From Algicella marina (GTDB lineage Bacteria; Pseudomonadota; Alphaproteobacteria; Rhodobacterales; Rhodobacteraceae), in NCBI RefSeq assembly GCF_009931615.1, contig NZ_CP046620.1:310001-374000 (forward strand): a stretch of 64,000 nucleotides of DNA. The letters run 5' to 3'. Position numbers and translations under genes: made by a program. Below are positions 19,810-29,556 of the stretch, piece by piece. The notes beneath the pieces are model-generated. The model made no database searches. It had not been told where the DNA came from and saw only the letters and a list, made by a program, of their open reading frames with translations. Numbering within the stretch: position 1 is the stretch's first letter; the number at the start of each line of letters is the position of its first letter.

Positions 19810-20093
19810 CGGGGGGGACTTACAAACGTGCCTGCGAGTTTCGAGGCTTAGGGCAAGGGCCGGTGCCGCGCGCACTGTGCGCCCGTACCGGAACCAATAC
19901 ACGGTCGGCTTCCCGGTGATCGAACGCAGCCCTCGCAAGTTGGCCGCCAACAAAACGTGCCGCCAGAATTACCCACACTGAAACTCGATTTTTCACCCGT
20001 CGAATCCTCTCTCATCGCCGGAAACTTAAGTAAACTGAAATGATTTAAAACGCTATCGAAAAGTGAATTCCGGCGTGAAAAAAATTGTCAACA
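19810..20093. other. Intergenic region between the mutase gene and nhaA
   Basis: About 280 bp without a supportable gene on either strand. It contains a degenerate copy of the 11-bp repeat (19878-19900) and becomes AT-rich toward nhaA (around 20020-20090), with runs of A. No promoter assignable, since both flanking genes end here. Confidence 0.6.
19878..19900 (-). repeat. Degenerate copy of the 11-bp iterated repeat
   Basis: On the minus strand GTATTGGTTCCG followed by GTACGGGCGCA, two imperfect units of the GTATGGKTTYG repeat that occurs in clearer form at 29030-29062 and 54597-54640. Weak on its own. Confidence 0.35.
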
Positions 20094-21287
20094 CTACTCC
20101 GCAGGTTGAGCGCGAGCCTCCGTGACCGGTTCGGCCGTGGAGAAGGCGCGCAGAACAGCATACCCCAGCAGCGCGGAAAGAATGGAGCCGGTGAGCACGC
20201 CGAGCCGCACTTCTGCAGCGAGAACCGGATCGGTGAAGCTGAGCCCGCCGATGAACAGCGACATGGTGAAGCCTATGCCTGCAAGACAGGACAGGCCGTA
20301 GATATGCACCCAGCTTACACCGTGGGGCAGGCGGGCAAAGCCCAGCTTGACGACGGCGAAGGTGAAGGCGAAGACGCCGATCTGCTTGCCGAAAAACAAA
20401 CCCGCGGCGATGCCCACCGGCACGGCCGAGACGAGATCGGCAAGTGACAGCCCGGTAACGGACACGCCCGCGTTGGCGAAGGCGAAGATTGGCACGATCA
20501 GGAAGTAGACATATGGCTCCAACGCGTGCTCCAGCGAGTGGAGGGGCGATTTGCCGAACTGGTCCTTGATCGGGATCAGGAAGGCCAGAATTACGCCGGC
20601 CAGCGTGGCATGGACGCCGGATTTCAGCACCAGCACCCAGAGCAGCACGCCCAAGAGGATCGCCGGGGCGACGCGGTGGGTGCCCCGCAGGTTCAGCCAC
20701 AGGAGCGCGGCCAGCGGCAAGAGCGCCAGCCCGAGGTAATGCACCTTCAGTTCCGCCGTGTAGAACAAAGCGATGACGAGGATCGCGCCCATGTCGTCGA
20801 GGATCGCCAGTGTCAGCAGGAAGATCTTCAGGCTGGGATGGGCGTGTTTGCCGAGAAGCGCAAGCACCCCGAGCGCGAAGGCGATGTCGGTGGCGGCCGG
20901 AATCGCCCAGCCATGAATCGTCTCGGGGTTGCCCCAGTTGATGAACGCGTAGATCAGCGCCGGCACGGCCATGCCGCCGAAGGCTGCCACACCCGGCAGG
21001 ATCACATCGGAGGGGTTCTTCAGCTTGCCCTCCATGAACTCCCGCTTCAGTTCCAGACCGATCAGAAAGAAGAAGATCGCCATCAGCCCGTCGTTGATCC
21101 AGAGGATCAGGGGTTTCTCCAGCCCCTGATCGTCCAGGGTGATGGCAAGGGTCGCGTTCAGCGCCTCGTCGTAGAACCCGGACAGCGGCGAATTGTAGAT
21201 CACCAGTGCCAGCACCGCAGATACCATCAGCAGAATGCCCCCCGCAGCATCGTGGCGGAAGAAACGGCTAACGGCGTTCAAGGGCAT
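20094..21287 (-). CDS. nhaA: Na+/H+ antiporter NhaA
   Basis: 397 residues with about 12 hydrophobic helices. Family marks include FFFLIGLELKREFMEG (about 73-88), the conserved helix pair AIPAATDIAFALGVLALLG (about 128-146) and LLTLAILDDMGAILVIALF (about 156-174), the last holding the two ion-binding aspartates (DD). Electrogenic exchange of cytoplasmic Na+ for external H+ supports salt and alkaline tolerance, in keeping with a marine origin. Transcribed after the patatin-like gene on the same strand, 118 bp away. Confidence 0.95.
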   Translation of the reverse strand: MPLNAVSRFFRHDAAGGILLMVSAVLALVIYNSPLSGFYDEALNATLAITLDDQGLEKPLILWINDGLMAIFFFLIGLELKREFMEGKLKNPSDVILPGVAAFGGMAVPALIYAFINWGNPETIHGWAIPAATDIAFALGVLALLGKHAHPSLKIFLLTLAILDDMGAILVIALFYTAELKVHYLGLALLPLAALLWLNLRGTHRVAPAILLGVLLWVLVLKSGVHATLAGVILAFLIPIKDQFGKSPLHSLEHALEPYVYFLIVPIFAFANAGVSVTGLSLADLVSAVPVGIAAGLFFGKQIGVFAFTFAVVKLGFARLPHGVSWVHIYGLSCLAGIGFTMSLFIGGLSFTDPVLAAEVRLGVLTGSILSALLGYAVLRAFSTAEPVTEARAQPAE

Positions 21288-21405
21288 CGGGAGGTCCTGT
21301 CGTTTGGAAATTGATCGAAGCGAATGCTTCGGTTTGAGATGGGTTTCGCGGCGTCAACTTCAAGCGTCGATTGCTGCGGCAAACTGGCTCGCCGGAGCAC
21401 GGATC

Positions 21406-23682
21406 CTAAAGGAAATCGGCCAGTTCCCGCACCCGCTTGCCGATGTCCGGGCCGTCGAGAATACGCTGCATCTCCACCAGTTCCTCCTCCGGCATGTACC
21501 ACGACAGTGACGTGTTGCTGTCGACTTCGAAGCGGAAGCTCCGGAAGAAGTCCTTCACACCGGTGGCATCCTCGTACACCCGTTTCTGCCGCCCCATGCT
21601 CTGACGGTTGCGGAAGGTCATGGTCGAGGAGCGAGCGGCGAGGATGCCGTCGAGTGGCGTTGTCGCCCACTGGAACGCACGGGCGATGGCACCGGCGCCG
21701 TTCTTGTCCAGCCGCTTGGACGGAAAGGCCCGGATCTCGATCAGGGCAATGCCGGAGCATTCCGCCGCGATCCAGCGCTGGATGGCCGGGCGGCTGAGAT
21801 AGGCCATTGCCGCGTCGATCCCGTAGTTGTCGTAGTATCCGGCATCGACGACCCGCAGATATGGCTCCGTCGGCAGCGCCGTGCTGGGCGAGACATAGGG
21901 GAAGGAGGCGTTCATCCGCACTGCCGTCTTCACCTTGAAGGTGTCGCGGGAATGCGGGAACCATTCGAAGAAACTGGCCGTCTCGTTGCGTTCGTCCTCG
22001 GCGATGGCCTGAGCCATGTCCAGATTGCCGATCAGCAGCGGCTGGCCCGTCTCGACGATCATCGGCGAGAATACCAGCGAGGGCCGCCAGCCCTCGGCTT
22101 CGCCGGGGCAGAGCGTCTTGAAATCCACGTCCAGCGTCTTCCACTGGTTTTCCAGTTCCGTACCCCGGTCGCGGCTGGCGGTGCCGGGACGCACCAGCAT
22201 CCGCAGATCACGGCCCATCAGTTGCCGCACAACGGGCGAGAGGCTGTCACGCGGGATCGGGTAGCGGATGCCATGGCCTTCCATCATCTCTGGATCACCG
22301 ATCGTCTGGGAACTCAGGATATCCTTTTCGATCTCGCCGAGAAGCGACATGCCGTCCGGCAGGCCAACGAGGCCGTCGGGCTTCCGCTCCAGAAGCGCGG
22401 CGAAATAGGCGGCACCGACCATGCCGCCGGATGCGCCGGTTATCAGGCGCGTATCGGCGGCCAGCGTCGGCACCTCGCGTAGCAACCGGTCCAGCACCAG
22501 CGCTGTCCAGAAGCCGGCGCGGTAGGCGCCGCCGGATGTGGCGATCAGAACCAGTTTCGGCTTGTCGACGCCACGCCGTTCCTTCCATGCCTTCAGCGCA
22601 CCCAGCGGATCCACCGCATCGGTGCCGGGCAGGTTGTCCTGCATTTCTGTCGATGTGGCATAGCGCTTCTGCGTCTCTGCCATCATATCCTTCTCCCGGT
22701 CGGCGAAGAAACTGTCGGGCAGAACCTCCTCAAGTTTGAGGATGTCATCGTAGTGGTCGATCCTGTCCTCACCCTTCAGCGTGACGATGCCGGGAAAGCG
22801 GAACTTCAGCGGGACGGCACTGCCGAAGAGCCGCGCGAAGCCGCTGGAGGAGAACCAGATGATGAGGACGGCGGCGACCATGGCGAGAAACGGCGCCACC
22901 GGTCCGAACTCGTTCAGCACCGTGACAGCGAGCGAGGCCCAGAAGATCAGCAGGGTCACCGCCACGGCCGGAAGCAGGATGAACAGGGACGGCAGCGCGG
23001 CGGCAACGGTGAATGCCAGCGCCATGGCGAACAGTTCGTTGAGCCCCGTCCAGCCGAACCAGCCGTAACCGGCGACGACACTGGCGATCCACAGCACCGC
23101 GTAGCCGACCACCAGCCCGAGAAGCGTGCCGACGAGCGCGCGCAGATGCTGGGCGTTGCCGGGCTGTCGGCGCGGCAGAGGTGCGGGCAGCAGGTAGACG
23201 GAGAGGGTGGCGAAAGCGGCAGCATAGACAAGGAAATTATGGTCCTGCCAGACCCGTGGAATGGCGGGGCGCGGCGTGTCGGACACCACGATAAGCACCG
23301 CGACGAAATAGACGGCGAACACAGCTGCCGCCGCCGCGCCGAACAGCGTCGGGCTGTTCCACCACCAGTTCCTGCCGGTGTTATGGGCCTTCATCGCAGC
23401 GTCTTCGTGAAACAGGTTGCCAAGACCCATGCCCGAAAGCGCCCGCCCGCCGATGGCGAACAGCAACAGCAGGTAGAGCAGCGTGGTAATCCAGTGTTCG
23501 CCCAGCGTGCCGAGCCACTGCCACAGTCTGCTCCACCAGTCGCCGCCGCCAGCTTCCGCAACCCACCAACAGAAACAGGCGACCGAGAAAATGGCCGTCA
23601 TCCGCGAGAGCACGTAACTCGGCTTCGCCTGCGCCTCGCTGCTCACGTCCCTTGGGAAAGCCCCCGTCGTCGCCTCGGTCAT
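21406..23682 (-). CDS. Patatin-like phospholipase fused to an N-terminal multi-helix membrane domain
   Basis: 758 residues. About seven transmembrane helices occupy residues 25-280. The C-terminal half is a patatin-type hydrolase: oxyanion segment ATSGGAYRAGF (about 381-391), nucleophile elbow GASGG with Ser418, and catalytic Asp613 in VVDAGYYDNYG. The Ser-Asp dyad is therefore complete and the enzyme probably hydrolyses lipid acyl esters at the membrane. The start is the ATG at 23682, which has AGGGGGAA upstream; an upstream TTG lacks this. The biological role is unknown. Confidence 0.8.
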   Translation of the reverse strand: MTEATTGAFPRDVSSEAQAKPSYVLSRMTAIFSVACFCWWVAEAGGGDWWSRLWQWLGTLGEHWITTLLYLLLLFAIGGRALSGMGLGNLFHEDAAMKAHNTGRNWWWNSPTLFGAAAAAVFAVYFVAVLIVVSDTPRPAIPRVWQDHNFLVYAAAFATLSVYLLPAPLPRRQPGNAQHLRALVGTLLGLVVGYAVLWIASVVAGYGWFGWTGLNELFAMALAFTVAAALPSLFILLPAVAVTLLIFWASLAVTVLNEFGPVAPFLAMVAAVLIIWFSSSGFARLFGSAVPLKFRFPGIVTLKGEDRIDHYDDILKLEEVLPDSFFADREKDMMAETQKRYATSTEMQDNLPGTDAVDPLGALKAWKERRGVDKPKLVLIATSGGAYRAGFWTALVLDRLLREVPTLAADTRLITGASGGMVGAAYFAALLERKPDGLVGLPDGMSLLGEIEKDILSSQTIGDPEMMEGHGIRYPIPRDSLSPVVRQLMGRDLRMLVRPGTASRDRGTELENQWKTLDVDFKTLCPGEAEGWRPSLVFSPMIVETGQPLLIGNLDMAQAIAEDERNETASFFEWFPHSRDTFKVKTAVRMNASFPYVSPSTALPTEPYLRVVDAGYYDNYGIDAAMAYLSRPAIQRWIAAECSGIALIEIRAFPSKRLDKNGAGAIARAFQWATTPLDGILAARSSTMTFRNRQSMGRQKRVYEDATGVKDFFRSFRFEVDSNTSLSWYMPEEELVEMQRILDGPDIGKRVRELADFL

Positions 23683-23909
23683 TGCCTGTTCCCCCTGCAA
23701 TCAATGGCTCGAATGAAGTCTGCGGACAGCGACCATGCTACCACAATTGCGCCGGTGAGAGGGCCGTCAAACCCGGTGTGAGGGTGAATTTTCTCACAGG
23801 CTTGTCGCCTTGGCCCGCTGCACTGGCAATTGCACCGCTGGTTTCGGGGAAGTAAGGTCAGGGGCAAACGAAGGCCGGAACGGCCCGCCCCCATCCAAGG
23901 AGATTCCCG

Positions 23910-26195
23910 GTGACAGATCGTTCGAACGACCCACGCGTCCAGGCGGCGCTGGATTACCATCGCTTCCCGAAACCCGGGAAGCTGGAAATCCGGGCGACGA
24001 AGCCGCTGGCCAACGGTCGTGACCTTGCCAAGGCCTATTCGCCGGGCGTCGCCGAGGCCTGTCTCGAGATCAAGGCCGACCCCGGCACCGTTTCGGATTA
24101 CACAACCCGCGGCAATCTCGTGGCCGTTGTCACCAATGGCACCGCCGTGCTTGGCCTTGGCAACATCGGGGCGCTGGCGTCCAAGCCGGTGATGGAGGGC
24201 AAGGCTGTCCTGTTCAAGAAGTTCGCCAACATCGACTGTTTCGATATCGAGGTGAACGAGAGCGACCCGGAGAAACTGGCAGATATTGTCACGGCGCTGG
24301 AACCGACGTTTGGGGCTGTTAATCTAGAAGACATCAAGGCGCCGGATTGCTTCATCGTCGAGAAACTGTGCCGCGAGCGCATGAACATACCGGTTTTCCA
24401 CGACGACCAGCATGGCACAGCCATCGTTGTCGGGGCTGCGGCGGTGAACGCACTGCGGCTGGCAGGCAAGAAGTTCGAGGACGTCAAGATCGTCTCCACC
24501 GGCGGCGGTGCCGCAGGCATTGCCTGCCTGAAGATGCTGGAGAAGCTGGGTGTACGGCGGGAGAATATCTGGCTGTGCGACATTCACGGGCTGGTCTACG
24601 AAGGTCGTGCCGAGGACATGAATCCGCAGAAGGAGTGCTTCGCCCAGGCCACCGACCTGCGCACGCTGGACGAGGTAATCGACGGCGCCGACCTCTTCCT
24701 CGGCCTGTCCGGGCCCGGGGTGCTGACCCCGGTGATGGTGGGCAAGATGGCCGCCGCACCGATCATCTTCGCCTTGGCGAACCCGGTGCCGGAAATCATG
24801 CCGGAGGACGCCCGCGCCATAGCACCCGACGCCATCATCTGCACAGGACGCTCGGACTATCCCAACCAGGTCAACAACGTGCTGTGCTTCCCGTTCATCT
24901 TTCGCGGGGCGCTGGATATCGGCGCGACCGAGATCAACGACGACATGGAGATCGCCTGCGTGGAAGGTATCGCGGCCCTGGCGCGCTCTTCGTCTTCGGC
25001 GGAGGCGGCGGCGGCCTATGCCGGGGAGAAACTGGTATTCGGCCCTGACTACCTGATCCCCAAGCCGTTCGATCCGCGCCTGCTGGCAATCGTCGCCGGC
25101 GCCGTGGCCGAGGCCGGCGTGAAGAGTGGCGTCGCCACCAAGCCGATCGAGGACATGGTTGCCTACAGGGCGGAACTCGACCGCTCGGTCTTCAAGTCCG
25201 CCTTCCTGATGCGCCGGGTCTTCGAGGCCGCCCGCTCCGCCAATCGCCGGATCGTCTTTGCCGAGGGTGAGGACGAGCGGGTGCTGCACGCCGCCCACGC
25301 CATGCTGGAGGAGACCGGTGACAAGCCGATCCTGATCGGCCGCCCGGACGTGATCGACATGCGGCTGGAACGGACCGGCCTGCCGGAAAGGGCCGGGCGC
25401 GAGTTCGAGATCGTCAACCCGGAGAACGACCCGCGCTACCGCGAATACTGGGAAACCTATCACGCGCTGATGTGCCGGCGCGGCGTGACACCAGACCTCG
25501 CCCGCGCCATCATCCGCACCAACACGACCGCCATCGCCGGTGTGATGGTGCAGCGCGACGAGGCCGACAGCATGATCTGCGGTACGTTCGGCCAGTACCT
25601 GTGGCACCTCAAATACGTCAACGAACTTCTGGGTGGCGGGGCGGAGAAGCTGCATCCGATCGGGGCGTTGTCGCTGATGATCAACGAGCAGGGGCCGCTG
25701 TTCATTGCCGATACGCAGGTGCATCCGGTGCCCGGTGCGGAGGAGATCGCCGACGTTGTCATCGCCGCAGCCCGCCACGTGCGGCGCTTCGGGGTGGAGC
25801 CGAAAATCGCGCTCTGCTCGCACAGCCAGTTCGGCAATCTGGATACGGATACGGGCCGGCGGATGCGGGGCGCGCTGGAAATTCTCGACGCCAAGCCACG
25901 GGATTTCATCTACGAGGGCGAGATGCACTCGGATTCGGCGCTGGACCAGGAGTTGCGGGACCGAATCTATCCGAACTCCCGTCTGGATGGTGCCGCCAAC
26001 GTGCTGGTCTTCGCCAACACCGATGCCGCCTCCGGTGTCCGCAACATTCTCAAGGTCGTTGCCGGCGGTCTGGAAGTGGGGCCGATCCTGATGGGCATGG
26101 GCAACAAGGCCCATATCGTCACCCCGTCGATCACGGCACGGGGGCTGCTGAACATCGCGGCGCTGGCCGGAACCTCCGTCCAGCACTACGGCTGA
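23910..26195 (+). CDS. maeB: NADP-dependent malic enzyme with C-terminal phosphotransacetylase domain
   Basis: 761 residues, GTG start with AAGGAGA upstream. N-terminal malic enzyme (about 1-430): Tyr/Lys catalytic region [15 protein letters not shown], metal-binding [11 protein letters not shown], and the nucleotide-binding [11 protein letters not shown]-terminal phosphate acetyl/butyryltransferase-like domain (about 440-755), which in this family is usually a regulatory domain binding acetyl-CoA. It decarboxylates malate to pyruvate with NADPH formation, a natural outlet for C4 acids made from propionate. Confidence 0.94.
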   Translation: MTDRSNDPRVQAALDYHRFPKPGKLEIRATKPLANGRDLAKAYSPGVAEACLEIKADPGTVSDYTTRGNLVAVVTNGTAVLGLGNIGALASKPVMEGKAVLFKKFANIDCFDIEVNESDPEKLADIVTALEPTFGAVNLEDIKAPDCFIVEKLCRERMNIPVFHDDQHGTAIVVGAAAVNALRLAGKKFEDVKIVSTGGGAAGIACLKMLEKLGVRRENIWLCDIHGLVYEGRAEDMNPQKECFAQATDLRTLDEVIDGADLFLGLSGPGVLTPVMVGKMAAAPIIFALANPVPEIMPEDARAIAPDAIICTGRSDYPNQVNNVLCFPFIFRGALDIGATEINDDMEIACVEGIAALARSSSSAEAAAAYAGEKLVFGPDYLIPKPFDPRLLAIVAGAVAEAGVKSGVATKPIEDMVAYRAELDRSVFKSAFLMRRVFEAARSANRRIVFAEGEDERVLHAAHAMLEETGDKPILIGRPDVIDMRLERTGLPERAGREFEIVNPENDPRYREYWETYHALMCRRGVTPDLARAIIRTNTTAIAGVMVQRDEADSMICGTFGQYLWHLKYVNELLGGGAEKLHPIGALSLMINEQGPLFIADTQVHPVPGAEEIADVVIAAARHVRRFGVEPKIALCSHSQFGNLDTDTGRRMRGALEILDAKPRDFIYEGEMHSDSALDQELRDRIYPNSRLDGAANVLVFANTDAASGVRNILKVVAGGLEVGPILMGMGNKAHIVTPSITARGLLNIAALAGTSVQHYG

Positions 26196-26200
26196 GAGTG

Positions 26201-26235
26201 GCGGGCACGGCGGGCATCGAACCCGCCGCGCCCGC
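26201..26235 (+). terminator. GC-rich hairpin after maeB
   Basis: A 14-bp stem with one mismatch (GCGGGCACGGCGGG against CCCGCCGCGCCCGC) and a 7-nt loop, starting 5 bp after the maeB stop. There is no U-tract, so termination is uncertain and the hairpin may instead protect the 3' end. Confidence 0.45.
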
Positions 26236-26351
26236 GTCGCCGCGCAGGCGCGGCTCCCGCCCCTGCTGCAACCCGATACATGCGGCAACCTGAACCTTGT
26301 GCGCTGACGGCGATTGCTCCTATATCGTCAGAAAAACAAGGGAGGAATGCG

Positions 26352-28238
26352 ATGGGATACCGGGAAGCCTACGCGGCCTGGGAGAGCGACGCCGAGGGCT
26401 ACTGGATGGCCGCCGCCGAGGCCATCGACTGGTCGAAGAAGCCTACGCGCGCCCTTGATGACAGCGATGCGCCCTTCTTCCAGTGGTATTCCGACGGTGA
26501 GATGAACACCTGCCACAACGCCGTCGACCGGCATGTGGACGCCGGGCGCGGCGAGCAGGTGGCAATCATCTACGACAGCCCGATCACCGGTGCCAAGGCG
26601 AAGATGACCTATGCCGAGTTGCAGGTTGCCACCGCCCGTCTCGGCGGTGCGTTGCAGGCGCGGGGGGTGGAGAAGGGTGACCGGGTGATCATATACATGC
26701 CGATGGTGCCCGAGGCTCTGGTGGCGATGCTGGCCTGCGCCCGCATCGGTGCCGTGCATTCTGTTGTCTTCGGCGGTTTCGCGGCCCATGAGCTCGCCGT
26801 GCGGATCGACGACGCGACGCCAAAGGCGATCATCGCCGGTTCGTGCGGGATCGAGCCGGGCCGGACCGTGCCCTACAAACCCTTGCTGGACGACGCCATC
26901 GCTCAGTCCGCCCACACACCGGATTTCTGCATCATCCTTCAACGCGAGCTGTGTCGGGCGGAGATGGGGCCGCGTGATGTCGACTGGGACGCGGCTTTGG
27001 CAGATGCAGCACCGGCAGACTGCGTGCCGACCAAGGGCAGCGATCCGCTCTATATTCTTTATACCTCGGGCACCACGGGCCAGCCCAAGGGCGTGCTGCG
27101 CCCGGCCGGTGGCCACGCCGTTGCCCTGCACTGGACGATGAAGAACATCTACGGCATCGAACCGGGAGAGGTCTTCTGGGCGGCATCAGATGTCGGCTGG
27201 GTCGTTGGCCATTCCTATATCTGCTACGCGCCGCTTCTATATGGCGCCACTACCATCGTCTTCGAGGGCAAGCCGGTGGGCACCCCCGACGCCGGAACTT
27301 TCTGGCGCGTGATCTCCGAGCACAAGGCGGTGGCCCTTTTCACCGCTCCCACGGCCTTCCGCGCCATCAAGCGTGTTGATCCGGACGGGAGCTTCATCGG
27401 CACCTACGACATGTCGCATTTCCGCACGCTCTTCCTGGCCGGAGAGCGGGCGGACCCGGACACGATCGAATGGGCGCAGGACAAGCTGAAGGTGCCGGTG
27501 ATCGATCACTGGTGGCAAACGGAGACCGGCTACACCATGGTTGGCAACCCGATGGGTCTTGAGCCGCTGCCGGTGAAGATCGGCTCTCCTACCGTGCCGA
27601 TGCCGGGATACCGGATCGAAGTGCTGGACGAAGCCGGCCACCCGGTGCCGCCGGGCACGCTTGGCGCCATCGCGGCAAAACTGCCGCTGCCGCCGGGGAC
27701 GCTTTCGGGCTTGTGGCAGGCGCAGGACCGGTTTCGCAAATCCTACCTCACGACCTTTCCGGGATACTACGAGACCGGGGATGCCGGCATGATCGACGAG
27801 GATGGGTACGTCTACATCATGGCCCGCACCGATGATGTCATCAACGTCGCCGGACACCGTCTTTCCACCGGCGCGATGGAGGAAGTACTGGCCGCGCTGC
27901 CCGACGTGGCCGAATGTGCCGTCATTGGCGTGAAAGATGAACTGAAGGGCCAGTTGCCCATGGGTTTCCTCTGCCTGACGGATGGGGTGAACAAGCCGCA
28001 CGAGGACGTGGTAAAAGAAGCAATCGCCCGCGTCCGCAATGAGATCGGGCCGGTGGCGGCCTTCAAGCTGGCATGCGTTGTCGACCGTCTGCCGAAGACC
28101 CGCTCCGGCAAGATCCTGCGCGCGACGATGGCGAAAATTGCTGATGGCGAAGAGTTCAGGATGCCCGCAACCATCGACGACCCTGCGATTCTCGACGAGG
28201 TTCGCACGGCGCTGAAAACGCTTGGCTACGGAAGTTGA
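26352..28238 (+). CDS. prpE: Propionate-CoA ligase (propionyl-CoA synthetase)
   Basis: 628 residues. The adenylate-forming signature YILYTSGTTGQPKGV (about 236-250) is present, and the N-terminal ACAS-type extension resembles acetyl-CoA synthetases. The C-terminal catalytic lysine lies in KTRSGKILR, and WWQTETGY is typical of Acs/PrpE. It activates propionate with ATP and CoA, supplying PccAB and the mutase encoded 8-15 kb upstream. Length and the sequence DVGWVVGHSYICYAPLLYG favour PrpE over Acs, although activity on acetate cannot be excluded. No PccR box was seen upstream. Confidence 0.92.
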   Translation: MGYREAYAAWESDAEGYWMAAAEAIDWSKKPTRALDDSDAPFFQWYSDGEMNTCHNAVDRHVDAGRGEQVAIIYDSPITGAKAKMTYAELQVATARLGGALQARGVEKGDRVIIYMPMVPEALVAMLACARIGAVHSVVFGGFAAHELAVRIDDATPKAIIAGSCGIEPGRTVPYKPLLDDAIAQSAHTPDFCIILQRELCRAEMGPRDVDWDAALADAAPADCVPTKGSDPLYILYTSGTTGQPKGVLRPAGGHAVALHWTMKNIYGIEPGEVFWAASDVGWVVGHSYICYAPLLYGATTIVFEGKPVGTPDAGTFWRVISEHKAVALFTAPTAFRAIKRVDPDGSFIGTYDMSHFRTLFLAGERADPDTIEWAQDKLKVPVIDHWWQTETGYTMVGNPMGLEPLPVKIGSPTVPMPGYRIEVLDEAGHPVPPGTLGAIAAKLPLPPGTLSGLWQAQDRFRKSYLTTFPGYYETGDAGMIDEDGYVYIMARTDDVINVAGHRLSTGAMEEVLAALPDVAECAVIGVKDELKGQLPMGFLCLTDGVNKPHEDVVKEAIARVRNEIGPVAAFKLACVVDRLPKTRSGKILRATMAKIADGEEFRMPATIDDPAILDEVRTALKTLGYGS

Positions 28239-28265
28239 TCGCCGGGGGCACAACGCCCCCTGCCG

Positions 28266-28493
28266 TCATCCCTGCTGCGGCTCGCCGGCCATGCGGCCGG
28301 ATCCGTGGCAACGCGGGCAGGGAATGCGGCCAGTTGCGGCCTGCCCCTGCATCGCCTGCTGAGTGGCCGGGTTGGGAATGTTGCCGCGTCCGCCGCAGCC
28401 ACCACAGGCGAGACGCAGATCGCGCGCCGCTTCCACCGGGCCCGGAGGCCAGCGCAAGGCACGCCCGCTGGGATGCCAGGATCGGTGATTCAT
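28266..28493 (-). CDS. Small DnaJ-type zinc-finger-like protein
   Basis: 75 residues. Two cysteine motifs, CGGCGGRG (about 31-38) and CPRCHGSG (about 59-66), match the CxxCxGxG repeats of DnaJ and would bind one zinc ion. The rest is short, with an Arg/Pro-rich N-terminus. Convergent with prpE, 27 bp apart. A role in redox or protein folding is possible but unproven. The gene is called on the motif pair and on good third-position GC. Confidence 0.55.
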   Translation of the reverse strand: MNHRSWHPSGRALRWPPGPVEAARDLRLACGGCGGRGNIPNPATQQAMQGQAATGRIPCPRCHGSGRMAGEPQQG

Positions 28494-28617
28494 GTCTGCG
28501 GTCCTTCTCACGTATCGCAATCGCGCGTTTTGTACCCCGAAGTTGCGGCGCCATTGTGACGCCTGCCCGGGGCCGCGCCTATTGACGCGTCGACGCGGCG
28601 GCGTCAAGCAGAGTTTC

Positions 28618-28998
28618 ATGAAAAGACGCATCAGCCTCCTAACCCTCGTTGTCGGCGACTATGACGAGGCCATAGCCTTCTTCACCAGCAAACTGTCATT
28701 CAGCCTGATCGCCGATGAGGCGCAGGGCCGAAAACGCTGGGTCGTGGTTGCGCCGGAGGGCGGGCCGGGTATCCTTCTGGCCCGTGCCAGCGATGCGAAG
28801 CAGGAGACTGCGATCGGCAACCAGACCGGCGGGCGCGTTGCGTTTTTCCTGGAAACGGACGACTTCGCCCGAGACCATGCGGATATGCTGACCCAGGGTA
28901 TCACCTTTCTGGAGGAACCGCGGCACGAGAGCTATGGAATTGTCGCGCAGTGGCAGGACCCGTGGGGTAACAAGTGGGACTTGTTGCAGCCTGCCTGA
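28618..28998 (+). CDS. VOC-family (glyoxalase/bleomycin-resistance fold) protein
   Basis: 126 residues. It starts MKRRISLLTLVVGDYDEAIAF and ends ESYGIVAQWQDPWGNKWDLLQ, a typical vicinal oxygen chelate pair of beta-alpha-beta-beta-beta modules with the ending DPWGNKW. Probable metal ligands are few and the substrate is unknown. The ATG at 28618 matches the family start; a longer upstream open frame lacks similarity. A TTGACGC...GCGTCAA inverted repeat (28582-28607) lies just upstream. Confidence 0.8.
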   Translation: MKRRISLLTLVVGDYDEAIAFFTSKLSFSLIADEAQGRKRWVVVAPEGGPGILLARASDAKQETAIGNQTGGRVAFFLETDDFARDHADMLTQGITFLEEPRHESYGIVAQWQDPWGNKWDLLQPA

Positions 28999-29029
28999 AC
29001 GGATGCTTTCCTCCGAAAGAGTTTGTGCT

Positions 29030-29062
29030 GGCAGCCATACCGAAACCATACCAAACCCATAC
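29030..29062 (-). repeat. 11-bp iterated repeat, copy A
   Basis: Three units read on the minus strand: GTATGGGTTTG, GTATGGTTTCG, GTATGGCTGCC, each 11 bp. 28 consecutive bases (29035-29062) are identical to 54597-54624 on the other strand. It lies in the leader of the nucleoside-salvage operon, 96 bp before cdd. Not coding. Confidence 0.7.
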
Positions 29063-29157
29063 GGAAACCACATCGGGTTCCGACCTGGTTCCGGCCTCGC
29101 TTGCATCGCCGCAGCGGAGGCGCGATAGTCGGCAAAAAACCAGCGGAGATACTTCTC

Positions 29158-29556
29158 TTGAACCTGTTCGACGCCGCCCTTGCCGCCCGTGAAAACGCCT
29201 ATGCTCCCTACTCGAAATTCAAGGTGGGCGCTGCCGTTCGAACAGCAGACGGCAACATCTATTCGGGTTGCAACGTCGAGAATGCCGCCTATCCCGAAGG
29301 CACCTGCGCAGAAGCCGGCGCACTGGCGGCGATGGCGGTGGCCGGCGGCCGCAAGGTTGTCGAAGTGTTGGTCATCGCCGATACCGAAGACCCGATACCA
29401 CCCTGTGGCGGATGTCGGCAGAAACTGGCGGAGTTCGCAGCCGGTGACGTGAAGGTCACGCTCGCCGGATTGCAGGGGCCAAAAGCTGTCACCACAGTTG
29501 CCGCGCTGTTGCCCGGTGCCTTTTCGCAATCTCACATGGAGGGCAGCGATGTCTGA
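29158..29556 (+). CDS. cdd: Cytidine deaminase
   Basis: 132 residues. The zinc site is complete: TCAEAGAL (Cys and the catalytic Glu) at about 50-57 and PPCGGCRQ at about 81-88; the N-terminus YAPYSKFKVGAAV is also diagnostic. It deaminates cytidine and deoxycytidine to (deoxy)uridine. A TTG start at 29158 is chosen because it gives the expected N-terminus and has GCGGAG nine bases upstream; no ATG or GTG fits. First gene of a six-gene operon, overlapping deoC by 8 bp. Confidence 0.9.
   Translation: MNLFDAALAARENAYAPYSKFKVGAAVRTADGNIYSGCNVENAAYPEGTCAEAGALAAMAVAGGRKVVEVLVIADTEDPIPPCGGCRQKLAEFAAGDVKVTLAGLQGPKAVTTVAALLPGAFSQSHMEGSDV

Noticed and set aside
22753-23781. 342-codon plus-strand frame inside the patatin-like gene
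   Set aside because: Glu/Arg/Gln-rich shadow of the opposite strand, no start signal.
26200-26280. Possible tRNA (a GGCATCGAACCC-like string after maeB)
   Set aside because: No cloverleaf can be drawn; the string is the loop and right arm of a GC-rich hairpin.
24324-26288. 654-codon open frame antisense to maeB
   Set aside because: Shadow of maeB: no ribosome-binding site, no recognisable domain, and the sense strand has a complete malic enzyme.
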